64,000 bases of DNA from Akkermansia muciniphila (GCA_945874895.1 CAMCIC010000010.1:1-64000), one strand, 5' to 3'. Counted from the stretch's first letter, positions 45,959-55,645 are shown. Program-made: numbers and translations. Notes: generated by a model from the sequence alone, not told the origin.

Positions 45959-48268
45959 ATGTCCGAACCCACCGTTTCTCCTCACGCCGATTCCGCCAGA
46001 CACATCGCTCTCATTGCCCAAGAAACTGGCATCTCCGTTCATAGCGTGTCCGCCACTGCCAAGCTCATTGCCGAGGGTGCCACCGTGCCTTTTATCGCCC
46101 GTTATCGCAAAGAGGCAACCGGCGAACTGGATGAAGTGCAAATCACGACCATTCGCGATTCCATGCTCCGTCTTGTGGATCTCGACTCACGCCGCAGTGC
46201 GATCCTCAAGTCATTGGAAGAACGCAGTCTTCTCACTCCAGAACTGAAAAAGAAAATCCTCGCCTGTCAGACGATGACTACACTCGAGGACGCGTTCGCA
46301 CCATATCGACCCAAACGCCAAACACGTGCCACCAAAGCGAAAGAACGTGGGCTTGAACCACTAGCCAACTATCTGTTAGAAAACCAGACATCAGACAACG
46401 TCGAAACCGAGGCAACAAAATTCGTGGATCCCGAAAAGGAAGTCACCAACATCGTCGAGGCTCTTTCTGGCGCGCGCGATATCATTGCTGAAATCGTTGC
46501 TGATGACGCCACACTGCGCGGAGATGTGCGCAACCTTTACGAGGCTGAAGCCATTGTTTCTTCAAAGGTCATGTATGGAAAAGAAGCAGAAGCCGATGCT
46601 GCGAAGTTCCGAGATTATTTCGATTGGAACGAACCACTGCGCAGCATCCCGTCTCACCGCTTGTTGGCGATCCGTCGTGGAGAAAAAGATGGTTTTCTGC
46701 TGATGCGCATCGATGTCGCTCTAGAGCGCGTTGCCGGAATCGCTATCGCTTCCTTCGTTTCCGGCCATGCTGCCGCAGGACTTCAGGTGCGTGAAGCTGT
46801 AGAGGACGGATGCAAACGATTGCTCATGCCCTCCATGGAAACGGAGATGAGGCTCAGCTCCAAAAAGATCGCTGATGCCACCGCAATTCAGGTCTTTGCC
46901 GATAATCTACGCGAACTTCTGCTAGCTTCACCCTTGGGGCAAAAACGCATTCTCGCCATCGACCCAGGTTTCCGCACGGGCTGCAAAACCGTTGTGCTCG
47001 ATGCCACGGGCACTCTCCTTCATCATACGGTACTCCACATCACAGCAGGATCTAACACCCAGCAATACGAAGCGGCCAAGGAGATGCTCACACTGATCGC
47101 TCGACATAAAACCGAAGCCATCGCCATCGGCAACGGTACGGCCTCACGTGAGACAGAGAGTTTCTGCAGAAAGCTCAATCTCCCCTCCAACGTCCCCGTC
47201 GTTGTCGTCAACGAGGCGGGCGCTTCGGTCTACTCTGCATCAGATGTAGCACGCGAGGAATTCCCCGACCTCGACCTTACGGTGCGAGGTGCCATTAGTA
47301 TCGGTCGCCGTCTGATGGACCCGCTTGCTGAGCTGGTGAAAATTGATCCCAAAGCCATTGGCGTAGGGCAATATCAGCACGATGTTGATCAACGTGCGCT
47401 CAAGGCATCGCTTGACGATACCGTTGTCAGTGCTGTGAATGCTGTGGGAGTCGAGTTGAATACCGCTTCGAAGGAACTCCTCCAGTATGTCTCGGGTCTG
47501 AACCGCTCACTCGCGGAAAATATCGTGTCACATCGTGCAGCGAATGGGCCCTTTGCCTCTCGCGAGGCTTTGAAAAAAGTACCACGTCTTGGCGATAAGG
47601 CTTTCGAACAAGCGGCCGGATTCCTTCGCGTGGCCGATAGCCCGCATCCTCTCGATGCATCTGCCGTTCATCCTGAGCGCTATGCTCTCGTTGAAAAAAT
47701 GGCTTCGGATCTCGGTTGCTCTCTCTCAGAGTTATTGCACAAACCTGAAATGCGTCAGAAAATCAAATTGGAACATTACGTCACTGCAGATGTCGGCCTC
47801 CCAACATTGAAGGACATCGTCGCAGAACTGGCGAAACCAGGTCGAGACCCTCGTGAGCAGTTTGAGCTATTTTCGTTTGCTGAAGGCATTGCAAAACCCG
47901 CAGACCTCAAGGTTGGCATGAAACTTCCCGGTATCGTCACCAATGTCACTGCCTTCGGCGCATTTGTCGATGTCGGTGTTCACCAGGACGGATTGGTCCA
48001 CGTGAGTCAGCTCAGCGACCAATTCGTACGCGATCCAAACGAAGTGGTAAAAGTCGGACAAAAAGTGCAAGTCACGGTAACAGAAGTCGATCTTGATCGC
48101 AAACGCATTGCACTGAGCATGAAGAGCAAGCCGGATGCCGAAAGACGATCAGGCGGTGGTGATCGTAGTAACAGCGGTCCAACGCAGCGGCGCGAGCAAC
48201 GCCCTGCCGCACCCGCACCCGGCAATGACTGGTTCACCCAAGCGATGCAGCAAGGAAAAAAGCGTTAG
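45959..48268 (+). CDS. tex: Tex family RNA-binding transcription accessory protein
   Basis: 769 residues from the ATG at 45959 (MSEPTV); one three codons earlier is possible. Tex domains: N-terminal helical region with GATVPFIARYRKEATGELDE, YqgF/RNase H-like core (ILAIDPGFRTGCKTVVLD; AIAIGNGTASRETE), helix-hairpin-helix domain (ALKKVPRLGDKAFEQAAGFLR) and a C-terminal S1 domain (GIVTNVTAFGAFVDVGVHQDGLVHVSQ). The tail is Arg/Gly/Pro-rich and disordered. Binds nucleic acids and affects transcription and stress survival. Length normal. Confidence 0.96.
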   Translation: MSEPTVSPHADSARHIALIAQETGISVHSVSATAKLIAEGATVPFIARYRKEATGELDEVQITTIRDSMLRLVDLDSRRSAILKSLEERSLLTPELKKKILACQTMTTLEDAFAPYRPKRQTRATKAKERGLEPLANYLLENQTSDNVETEATKFVDPEKEVTNIVEALSGARDIIAEIVADDATLRGDVRNLYEAEAIVSSKVMYGKEAEADAAKFRDYFDWNEPLRSIPSHRLLAIRRGEKDGFLLMRIDVALERVAGIAIASFVSGHAAAGLQVREAVEDGCKRLLMPSMETEMRLSSKKIADATAIQVFADNLRELLLASPLGQKRILAIDPGFRTGCKTVVLDATGTLLHHTVLHITAGSNTQQYEAAKEMLTLIARHKTEAIAIGNGTASRETESFCRKLNLPSNVPVVVVNEAGASVYSASDVAREEFPDLDLTVRGAISIGRRLMDPLAELVKIDPKAIGVGQYQHDVDQRALKASLDDTVVSAVNAVGVELNTASKELLQYVSGLNRSLAENIVSHRAANGPFASREALKKVPRLGDKAFEQAAGFLRVADSPHPLDASAVHPERYALVEKMASDLGCSLSELLHKPEMRQKIKLEHYVTADVGLPTLKDIVAELAKPGRDPREQFELFSFAEGIAKPADLKVGMKLPGIVTNVTAFGAFVDVGVHQDGLVHVSQLSDQFVRDPNEVVKVGQKVQVTVTEVDLDRKRIALSMKSKPDAERRSGGGDRSNSGPTQRREQRPAAPAPGNDWFTQAMQQGKKR

Positions 48269-48409
48269 AATTGAGGCATCCTGCCAACGAACATCGGTCT
48301 ACGGGGGCCTGTTCCTCGCTCGGAATAGGTCATGACCTCATGACGAAGATAGGAGTATTGAGAGATCGTTTTTTCTTTATCTTACATGGTTTCAAGATTG
48401 AATGTGCAC

Positions 48410-49087
48410 ATGCCAACTGCCGCCATCATTGTTGCCGCCGGCACATCTCAGCGTATGGGCTTCGACAAACTTGCTGCATCGTTGCAGGGCGTGCCCGTAT
48501 TGATGCATAGCATACGCGCTTTTTGCGATTCGCCATCCATCGATGAAATCTACGTAGTCTGTTCAGAGGCTCGATTCGACGAACTTGTTACCAGTACATT
48601 TTCCAAACCTGTCGTAAGAGTGGATGGTGGTGATAGTAGGCAAGAATCCGTGCAACAGGGCCTCCGTGCACTTTCACCCGAGATCACGATCGTTGCCGTG
48701 CATGATGGTGCTCGACCGCTGGTGAGAGGAGATGACGTGGAAAAATGTATCGAAAAAGCTCGTCAGTTCGGCGCGAGCTCTTTGGCGCGCAAAGTGACAG
48801 AAACTCTAAAACGCTCTGACACGGAAGGTTTCGCTCGATCTAGTGTTGATCGCGCCCTGCTATGGTTCATGGAAACACCCCAATGTTTTCGCCTGAATGT
48901 ACTTAAGCGAGCGTATCAACACGTGCGATCTCGCAATCTTCAAGTCACCGATGAAGTATCCGCTGTTGAATCGATTGGCATCTCCACATTTTTGGTGGAA
49001 TCATCAGGAGTGAATCTGAAGATCACCATCCCTGCCGATCTCGAACTCGCATCCTATCTGATGGGGCAAGACGTCTGGGCTGACTGA
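48410..49087 (+). CDS. ispD: 2-C-methyl-D-erythritol 4-phosphate cytidylyltransferase
   Basis: 225 residues from the ATG at 48410 (MPTAAIIVAAG); a start eight codons earlier (48386) is also possible. The nucleotide-binding motif AAGTSQRMGFDK is intact, with VDGGDSRQESVQQGL, VAVHDGARPLVRGDD and TPQCFRLNVLKRAY, the IspD order. It makes CDP-methylerythritol from MEP and CTP in the non-mevalonate isoprenoid pathway. Followed by the M16 peptidase after 9 bases. Confidence 0.94.
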   Translation: MPTAAIIVAAGTSQRMGFDKLAASLQGVPVLMHSIRAFCDSPSIDEIYVVCSEARFDELVTSTFSKPVVRVDGGDSRQESVQQGLRALSPEITIVAVHDGARPLVRGDDVEKCIEKARQFGASSLARKVTETLKRSDTEGFARSSVDRALLWFMETPQCFRLNVLKRAYQHVRSRNLQVTDEVSAVESIGISTFLVESSGVNLKITIPADLELASYLMGQDVWAD

Positions 49088-49096
49088 ATATCCATC

Positions 49097-50329
49097 ATGA
49101 CATCTCCGTATCACTGGCAAGTATTGAACAATGGCATGCGACTCGCAACGGCGAGCTTGCCTCATGCGGAGTGCGCCAGCCTTGCGATTTACATTCCAAC
49201 CGGATCTCGGCATGACCCGTCGGGTTTCGCGGGCCTGGCGCATTTCATGGAGCATATGGCTTTCAAAGGGACCGCCAAACGCACAGCCCAGCAGTTGTCG
49301 CTCGACCTAGAACGATCCGGTTCCCAGGCAAATGCCTGCACTGCAGAGGACCACACCGTCTACGATGCCAAAGGAGATGCGGCATCGTTGCCGATACTGG
49401 CAGAGATCCTAAGTGATATGGTATGGCATTCCTCCTTACCACCTCGCGAAATCACCTTAGAGCGCGATGTCATTCATGAAGAGATCACAATGTATGAGGA
49501 AGCACCGGGGGATCATATTGGTGATTTGATTTCTCAAGCTCTCTGGTCTCCGCATCCTTTGGGAGAACCGATCACCGGAAGTCATCGGACATTGGACGCC
49601 ATCACCCGAAACCATCTGTTTTCATTCTGTCAGCAGCATCATTTCAGTTCCGATCTTATCATCGCCGCAGCAGGTCCTTATTCACCCGGAGAATTCGAAC
49701 AAATCCTCTCCCCTTACCTGCCCGATCAAAGCATTACGCCAGCATTTTCGCCCGAACCATTTGTATTTCACGCCCCGTCGACACCTGTCATCCTTCATCG
49801 TGATACGGAACAAATACAACTCGCCTTAGCCCATCACACACCAGGTCGGCATCACCCGAGTCGACATGCCCTGCGTTTGCTTTCCATTCTCTTAGGCGAA
49901 TCAACAAGTTCGCGTTTGTTTCAAAAACTACGAGAAGAAAAAGGCCTTTGCTATCATGTTTCATCGGATTTGGCTCTCTTTGAAGACACCGGCTCTCTGG
50001 AAATATCTCTGGGCTTGGATCCCGATTCCCGTGATGAGGCGCTCGAGATCATATTTCAGGAAATCCAACAACTGCAACGAGAAGGACCAACCGAAGAAGA
50101 ACTGGAAAGGGCGAAAAAGATCGCCATCACATCGAGCAAAATTGCACTGGAATCCACGTCCTCCCAAATGGCATGGGTTGCCGAATCTTTGATGTTTGAG
50201 GGTGATATCATCACCCCCGCCGATTCTCGCGCACGTCTTTTGCCTGTCACCCCAGAGGATGTCCGCTCCATCGCGGAACAAATCTTCGAGATTTCTCATC
50301 AAGCTATCGCCGAAATCAGACCACTGTAA
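49097..50329 (+). CDS. M16B-family zinc peptidase (processing-protease-like)
   Basis: 410 residues. The inverted zinc motif HxxEH is His49-Phe-Met-Glu52-His53 in LAHFMEHMAFKG, and the distal Glu ligand lies in the VIHEEITMYEE segment about 75 residues on. The C-terminal R/Y pair region (STSSRLFQKLREEKGLCYHV) is typical of mitochondrial-processing-peptidase relatives. No signal peptide is visible, so cytosolic or periplasm-associated location is open. It probably shares a transcript with ispD. Confidence 0.92.
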   Translation: MTSPYHWQVLNNGMRLATASLPHAECASLAIYIPTGSRHDPSGFAGLAHFMEHMAFKGTAKRTAQQLSLDLERSGSQANACTAEDHTVYDAKGDAASLPILAEILSDMVWHSSLPPREITLERDVIHEEITMYEEAPGDHIGDLISQALWSPHPLGEPITGSHRTLDAITRNHLFSFCQQHHFSSDLIIAAAGPYSPGEFEQILSPYLPDQSITPAFSPEPFVFHAPSTPVILHRDTEQIQLALAHHTPGRHHPSRHALRLLSILLGESTSSRLFQKLREEKGLCYHVSSDLALFEDTGSLEISLGLDPDSRDEALEIIFQEIQQLQREGPTEEELERAKKIAITSSKIALESTSSQMAWVAESLMFEGDIITPADSRARLLPVTPEDVRSIAEQIFEISHQAIAEIRPL

Positions 50330-50339
50330 GAACGCACCT

Positions 50340-51629
50340 TCATTGACCGCGAGGCATGTCTTTCACCCATCCCTCAGCAACCACAGAATCAATCAAAACC
50401 TGTGAGGAATGACTTCGCTCATCCCGATAACGAATGCGCAAAATCATTGGACGTGAGGGTACATCGGATGGGGGAATGAGAGCCTGGTGAATCGGCAATG
50501 AGCGATCGACATAGCCATGAAGCATCTGACCATCATCGGGAAACGTCAGCTTGTAGGATTGCCAGCGAGACTCCATGGAGCTGGGAAAGTCAAAGTTGTA
50601 ATAACTCTCCTGCTCTAAGACCACGCGTACTTCGACGGGGTGGAGCGGTTTTTTTCCTCGTAGGCTGCTGACATTCATTTCTGACCACCCAACCCAGCTC
50701 TCCCAGTCGACCTTGTATTCACCCTCAATCTTCATCAATGTAATGAGACGAGGAGGTTGGTTTTTCACAATCAGTTGGGTTTGAAAGCAACGTCCGTCTT
50801 GCAACAATGCGGAGGATGATTGATCGATCTCTTCGATTGCTTGATCCTGCAGTGGGTGGTTGAGATAATAACTTTGGGTCTTTTCCTCCAGTCCATCCAC
50901 TGGGCGGAGCATGGGCATCAGGTCTTCCATCTTTCTCACCTGCAAAAAGGTTTCGATCCATTTGTGTGCTTCCTTGATCTGCGCCAGTTGCTTGACAGCA
51001 GAGGCATTGCCCGATGCTTTCACCACATCGATTTCGAGAAAAGGCGTTGCGAGAACAGAATCGTTCTTGGCATGACTGTCACGCTGCGGGCGCAGCAGCG
51101 CAGCAGCGGCGATCACAATCGCGACAGCAGTCAAAATGCCCCCCCCCCAGATCCAAGCGAGTGGTATCCGACGCGAAAAACGCAATTTCCGATTTTGACT
51201 CTGTTGCCACTCGTTCTCCGCATTCTTTCCACGACTGCGATGCTTTTTTCTCCGACGCCACTCACCTGAAGATGGCATTGGTTCCGCATCGAACTGTGGA
51301 CTTTTCGATTCCGTCGTTCCCTCAAGGGGATGAGGAGCCGTCTTTTCAACCAAAGGTTTTGCATCCAGTGTCGACTTCTCACTCACCTTTCTCTCGATGA
51401 TTGTGGGATCTGAAGCATCATCTTCCGGTACTTGCACCAGAGGAGGCGTGGATTCACCACCCCGAGGAAGGCGCAGCATTCGATCACAGGATGGACAAAC
51501 CACACCTTTGCCCTCGTAGTCGGCGGGAATTCGAAAAATCGCCCGACAGTCCTGGCAAACAAATGCATTCCATCTGCGCTTTTCGATAGACTTCGCTGAT
51601 GAATCGATTGCTGATGAAGGAGTTGCCAT
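50340..51629 (-). CDS. Zinc-ribbon membrane protein of unknown function
   Basis: 429 residues. A zinc ribbon at the N-terminus (FVCQDCRAIFRI...VVCPSCDRMLRLP, four Cys at about 24-51) is followed by about 80 disordered charged residues, a basic RRRKKHRSRGK patch and one transmembrane helix (about 150-172). The exported or distal part of about 250 residues is soluble and mixed in composition, and I recognise no family. The layout (zinc ribbon, linker, single helix, extracytoplasmic domain) recurs in verrucomicrobial and planctomycete proteins. It lies 9 bases downstream of the PBP gene on the same strand. Confidence 0.7.
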   Translation of the reverse strand: MATPSSAIDSSAKSIEKRRWNAFVCQDCRAIFRIPADYEGKGVVCPSCDRMLRLPRGGESTPPLVQVPEDDASDPTIIERKVSEKSTLDAKPLVEKTAPHPLEGTTESKSPQFDAEPMPSSGEWRRRKKHRSRGKNAENEWQQSQNRKLRFSRRIPLAWIWGGGILTAVAIVIAAAALLRPQRDSHAKNDSVLATPFLEIDVVKASGNASAVKQLAQIKEAHKWIETFLQVRKMEDLMPMLRPVDGLEEKTQSYYLNHPLQDQAIEEIDQSSSALLQDGRCFQTQLIVKNQPPRLITLMKIEGEYKVDWESWVGWSEMNVSSLRGKKPLHPVEVRVVLEQESYYNFDFPSSMESRWQSYKLTFPDDGQMLHGYVDRSLPIHQALIPPSDVPSRPMILRIRYRDERSHSSQVLIDSVVAEGWVKDMPRGQ

Positions 51630-51637
51630 GAGGAAAA

Positions 51638-54082
51638 TTATTCGATTTCAATTTCTAGTTTTCCCGGTGGTGTCAAAGGAATGCGTGCTTGATCGTCTCC
51701 AAGGTCCAAAGACTCGAACCCCTGCTGCATATTCCGGAAAAATGCCCCCTCCTCGGCCTCCTCATCATCGGAACGGCCGCCACTCGGTATTTCCGATTGA
51801 TACGGATCCGCACCAATCAGAAGAGAATCTTTAGCGCGGACTGGTATCGCATCGAGCACAGCCACATCGTTCGCGCGCGCTTGGGGCGTGGAAGATGGAT
51901 TCGAGGATGCCGCCGAATGGATCGGGCACGTGGGGATCGATTCGGTGCCAGCGCGGAAATATTCTTTCATTCGCGCATCTTTCAGTTTGGGCAAGCCAGT
52001 CATTGGATCATTCACCGTTTCATAACAATACTGACTGGCTCGTTGACCACTGAGGCGACATACGTCGACTTCCACGACTGATGATGGCCGCGGGATTTCT
52101 CCTTCCAGATACTTCGAAGGCAGTGCGTTCATAGCTGCTTTCCACACGGGGAGAGCGATATCTTTGCCGAAGGCTCCCTCATAGATCGGCGGTGGAGAGC
52201 CTTGCAAAAATCCACACCAAACTCCGCAGGATACACGTCCGGAGTATCCGAGGGTCCAACAACCAGAAAAATCATGAGTAGTACCCGTCTTAACTCCGCC
52301 GCGAAATGCTGGGTTCATATCCACCATGGATGGTCTCAGGTTTCCATCCTGGACTGCACTGCGAAGAATTTCATGAATCTGATAGGCCGTGGCAGCATCC
52401 GTCGCAGTCAGGCGCTCAGGGGCACGAGGCGCACGTTGCATGACAACATGCCCAGAACTATCCTCGATTTTTTCCACGTATACGAAATGTTGCGGACCAG
52501 TTTGTCCACCCCTTGCGAAAGCCGCCATCGCAGATACAGCCTGAGGTAGCGATGCTGACTCCCATCCCACCAGCAACCGTGGAAGTTTTTCACTTTCGGG
52601 AACAGCAAAACCAAAACGTCTGATTCCATCGGCGACACGATCCAAGCCGACCTGATTGCCGTAGCGGACCATGGCGGCCACCTTGGATTGCTCAAGTGCA
52701 CGACGTGCCGGGATCAATCCTTGATAGCGAGGATTCGACACTTCAGCACCCCACTCACCCAGAATCCCTTCGCGGCCTCCTACCATGATCATGCGATTAT
52801 CCATGGGTTCATCCTCTACCATGGTGGCGGGAGTAAGACCGCTGCCAAAACCCGCTGCTGCAAGAAAAGGAAACAAGGCAGTGCCCATGGGTTTGCGGCC
52901 CTCTTCGATAAAATTGTATTGAGAATGCGCATAGTCCCGGCCGCCCACGTATGCCAGAACTTCGCCTGTCTCATGATCCACCATCCATACCGCGCCTTGG
53001 ATGTAGCTCGGCGGCTGCTGTGCCTTTTTGAAATCGGCATGTCGCTGGTGAGGATAACCGGGTCTCGCTTCTACCGCTTTCAGCGTTGCTTGCAAGGTCA
53101 GAAGCGCGGCATCCTGAGCGCCCTTTACGATCGATGTGTGAATGATAAATCCACCTTTGGCAAAGGCATCTTCTCCGATCAACTCTCGGGATTCGGCTGC
53201 GATCCGTTCATAAACATGACTTGTTCCCCGCTGCAGAGGTTTGGGATTCAAGACGACCGATTGGGAAAGATACTCTGATAAGTCTGCGGGACTGATCATC
53301 CCCTCTTCCCTCATGCGCCACAAGACATGATCCCGTCCGCGTTTGTTCGCTGCGAGATTGTTTAGGGGACTGAGCTCGAAGGGATTGCGCAAGATCGTAA
53401 CGATCGAGGCACATTCCGGTATGGTGAGATCACGGGGTTCTTTGCCAAAATAGCCCAATGATGCGGATCGCAGACCGTAGTATCCGCTCCCCAAGAACGA
53501 GCGGTTCACAAAAAAACCAAGAATTTCCTGTTTGTTGTATCTTTTCTCGATGCGCTGCGCCAAGAACATTTCTACCAGTTTGCGCTGAAAGCCCGACTCC
53601 TCACGGCGTTTGGCTTCTGCTTTCAGACTGTAGGCATCGCGCGCCAACTGCTGTGTGATGGTGCTGGCTCCTTGCGTGATTTTTCCTTCCTTCGTTATGA
53701 TTTTCAGAGCGGCGCGCATTACGCCGATGTAATCCACTCCATCATGCGTATCAAAGCGACTGTCTTCGCCCGCCTTGAGTGCATTGATAAAATTGGGGGG
53801 AATGTCATCGAATGTGATCATACTGCGGTTTTCCACAAAGATCCTGCCGATCTCTTTTCCGTCGCGATCGAGAATGATGCTCGGAACCTCCACATCATTG
53901 ATGCGTTCGAGGTCATAGGTGAGGGCGCGCTCACGATAGGGCTGACTTTCGCGCTCAAAAACCTTCCACCCCGCCATCGAGGCAAGCGCAGACAAGATCA
54001 AAAAAACGATCCAGAAGCCTTTTCGCTTGTAGAACCGCGTTTTTCGACGCTTGTATCTCGCACTGCTGTAGCTGCCCGACAT
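51638..54082 (-). CDS. Class A penicillin-binding protein with degenerate transpeptidase site
   Basis: 814 residues from the ATG at 54082; another ATG at 54115 overlaps the divergent gene's start. A basic N-terminus and one transmembrane helix (about 20-38) precede a GT51 glycosyltransferase with intact motifs: KAGEDSRFDTHDGVD, GASTITQQLARD, RIEKRYNKQEILGFFVN. The transpeptidase fold follows, but the SxxK nucleophile motif reads Thr401-Ala-Leu-Phe404 in KPMGTALFPF, and SxN reads Ser466-Lys-Val468. Only KTGTT (from 598) is kept. It should polymerise glycan strands; cross-linking by this domain looks doubtful. The C-terminus is acidic and disordered. Confidence 0.9.
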   Translation of the reverse strand: MSGSYSSARYKRRKTRFYKRKGFWIVFLILSALASMAGWKVFERESQPYRERALTYDLERINDVEVPSIILDRDGKEIGRIFVENRSMITFDDIPPNFINALKAGEDSRFDTHDGVDYIGVMRAALKIITKEGKITQGASTITQQLARDAYSLKAEAKRREESGFQRKLVEMFLAQRIEKRYNKQEILGFFVNRSFLGSGYYGLRSASLGYFGKEPRDLTIPECASIVTILRNPFELSPLNNLAANKRGRDHVLWRMREEGMISPADLSEYLSQSVVLNPKPLQRGTSHVYERIAAESRELIGEDAFAKGGFIIHTSIVKGAQDAALLTLQATLKAVEARPGYPHQRHADFKKAQQPPSYIQGAVWMVDHETGEVLAYVGGRDYAHSQYNFIEEGRKPMGTALFPFLAAAGFGSGLTPATMVEDEPMDNRMIMVGGREGILGEWGAEVSNPRYQGLIPARRALEQSKVAAMVRYGNQVGLDRVADGIRRFGFAVPESEKLPRLLVGWESASLPQAVSAMAAFARGGQTGPQHFVYVEKIEDSSGHVVMQRAPRAPERLTATDAATAYQIHEILRSAVQDGNLRPSMVDMNPAFRGGVKTGTTHDFSGCWTLGYSGRVSCGVWCGFLQGSPPPIYEGAFGKDIALPVWKAAMNALPSKYLEGEIPRPSSVVEVDVCRLSGQRASQYCYETVNDPMTGLPKLKDARMKEYFRAGTESIPTCPIHSAASSNPSSTPQARANDVAVLDAIPVRAKDSLLIGADPYQSEIPSGGRSDDEEAEEGAFFRNMQQGFESLDLGDDQARIPLTPPGKLEIEIE

Positions 54083-54113
54083 GTCTTGCGATGATCCTAG
54101 CCCGAATTCCCTC

Positions 54114-55232
54114 ATGAAATCAACCACTGCGTTGCGGAAAATCATCGCGAGCCATGGTCCGCTCACCTTCTGCGCATACATGAACCTGAGTCTTTATCAC
54201 CCTGACTTTGGTTACTACGCGCGAACCCCGCAACAGGTGGGAAAAAAAGGAGACTTTTTTACCAGCGTAAGTTGTGGTCCACTCTTTGGCATCCTACTTG
54301 CAGAAAAAATCATGCGCTGGTGGCGCGATGCACGTGTGACAGGACCGTGGCGCATTATCGAACCAGGACCAAACAACGCGGCACTCGCGATGGATATCCT
54401 CGACTACCTGCAAGAGCATCACTCTGATGCCTATCGACTTCTTACCTACGTGACCATTGATCCGATGCCGGAACCGCGCCTTTTTCAGCAACAAGCCTTG
54501 GCTCGTTTTTCTGATCACGCTCAATGCCTCGAAAGTCCTTACGGCCTTCCACCTCTGCCCACTTTCGTGGTGGCAAACGAAGTTCTGGATGCATTTCCTT
54601 GTCACCTGATCGAACTCCGAAACAATGAGTGGCAAGAAGTTTGGATCGAATCCGTGGGTGAGAACTTAGAACTGCGCGAAACATATCGTCCCTTTTCTGG
54701 TGCCTTACCCTCCATTCTGAGAGCACAGAATCATGATGAAGGCTATCGTACCGAAATCCGTGAAGCGCCGAAAGAATTCCTTCACAGCATACTCACATCC
54801 ATGAGTTATGGACGCATGCTTTTTCTGGACTACGGTTTTGCAGAACCGGAATACTATGATCCCCAACGCATTCGCGGAACACTGCGCACGTATCAGAACC
54901 ATAAGGCATCGGAAGATGCGCTCAAGCAACCCGGCCTGATGGATATCACCGCGCATGTTGATTTCACATCAGTCATGAGATGTGCCCACTCCCTAGGTCT
55001 GAAGCTGGTGGGATTCGGACCACAGGAATTCATGCTTTCCGGCATCATGCCCGAGCTTTTGGCAAAAGACGTGTGGCGCGCCGAATGGCAAAACAATTTC
55101 CAGACGCTTGTGCATCCCGCCCACTTGGGAGGGAAATTTCATGCGTTTGAGTTATCGTGGCAAGAACAACGGGAGGATGACATTACGGGAATCAGGCGCC
55201 TAGCAATGGATCCTTCATTCCTCGGTTCTTAA
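54114..55232 (+). CDS. SAM-dependent methyltransferase, MidA/NDUFAF7 family
   Basis: 372 residues from the ATG at 54114 (MKSTTALRKIIASHGPLTF). Family marks: YMNLSLYHPDFGYYAR, KKGDFFTSVSCGPLFG, the SAM-binding IIEPGPNNAALAMD (G-x-G loop here EPGPN), VVANEVLDAFPCHLI and MLFLDYGFAEPEYY. The eukaryotic homologue dimethylates an arginine of a complex I subunit; the bacterial substrate is not settled. Start codon is only 31 bp from the divergent PBP gene start. Confidence 0.87.
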   Translation: MKSTTALRKIIASHGPLTFCAYMNLSLYHPDFGYYARTPQQVGKKGDFFTSVSCGPLFGILLAEKIMRWWRDARVTGPWRIIEPGPNNAALAMDILDYLQEHHSDAYRLLTYVTIDPMPEPRLFQQQALARFSDHAQCLESPYGLPPLPTFVVANEVLDAFPCHLIELRNNEWQEVWIESVGENLELRETYRPFSGALPSILRAQNHDEGYRTEIREAPKEFLHSILTSMSYGRMLFLDYGFAEPEYYDPQRIRGTLRTYQNHKASEDALKQPGLMDITAHVDFTSVMRCAHSLGLKLVGFGPQEFMLSGIMPELLAKDVWRAEWQNNFQTLVHPAHLGGKFHAFELSWQEQREDDITGIRRLAMDPSFLGS

Positions 55233-55241
55233 TCAACTCCT

Positions 55242-55270
55242 AAAAAAATCTCTGGCAACCTCAGAGATTT
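55242..55270 (-). terminator. Minus-strand intrinsic terminator with no known gene before it
   Basis: 9 bp perfect stem AAATCTCTG/CAGAGATTT with a 7-base loop; read on the minus strand it continues into a run of seven T. On the plus strand only three T follow, so it is not a convincing terminator for the midA-like gene, which ends 9 bases earlier. Confidence 0.8.
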
Positions 55271-55640
55271 GCCCAACGGCAGCGATCTTGAAGTGCGGCT
55301 ATGGCAACTAGGGCCGATACAGTCATCGGAGGAACCAAGCAACAGACGCTCCATTTTTCCGCCACGATGGTAGCACTCATCACTCAGTCCACGCCGCACG
55401 TGAGCGTGGTCCAACAGTGCCTGTCATTCCAATGGTTCATGCGTTGGATGGGGACCAGAATGAGGCAATCCACGTCCGAGAGAACAAGGTCTTGGACAAC
55501 CGGCTGATGTAGACAACTTGATGCATCAGGAGAGGTAAACCCATCGCGTAGCCTCTGGCATCGCGATGGAGGAACAGATGGATATCCTCACGGGGGGACT
55601 CGACACTGAGGAGATCCGCTCTATCCGATTCCCGATGAGC
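55242..55640 (-). ncRNA. Candidate structured RNA of unknown class
   Basis: About 400 bp with no credible gene, lying between the ssb terminator and a second minus-strand terminator. On the minus strand it can form several good hairpins. The best is at 55541-55569: an 8 bp stem CCATCGCG/CGCGATGG capped by GCC-AGA-GGC. Others are CCACGC/GCGTGG at 55389-55409 and CCGAT/ATCGG at 55314-55329. I looked for tmRNA, RNase P RNA, SRP RNA and 6S landmarks and found none. Strand is inferred from the terminator. Transcription itself is not shown by the sequence. Confidence 0.4.
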
Positions 55641-55645
55641 CCCCC

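Noticed and set aside
55301-55507. Short plus-strand frames in the gap after the midA-like gene
   Set aside because: No start context, unrelated amino-acid patterns in all frames, and the region is better explained by hairpins and a minus-strand terminator.
55242-55640. tmRNA, RNase P RNA, 6S RNA or SRP RNA in this gap
   Set aside because: No T-arm/CCA end, no GAGGAAAGUC or ACAGAA blocks, no SRP GGAAG tetraloop region, and no 6S-like long bubble that I could see.
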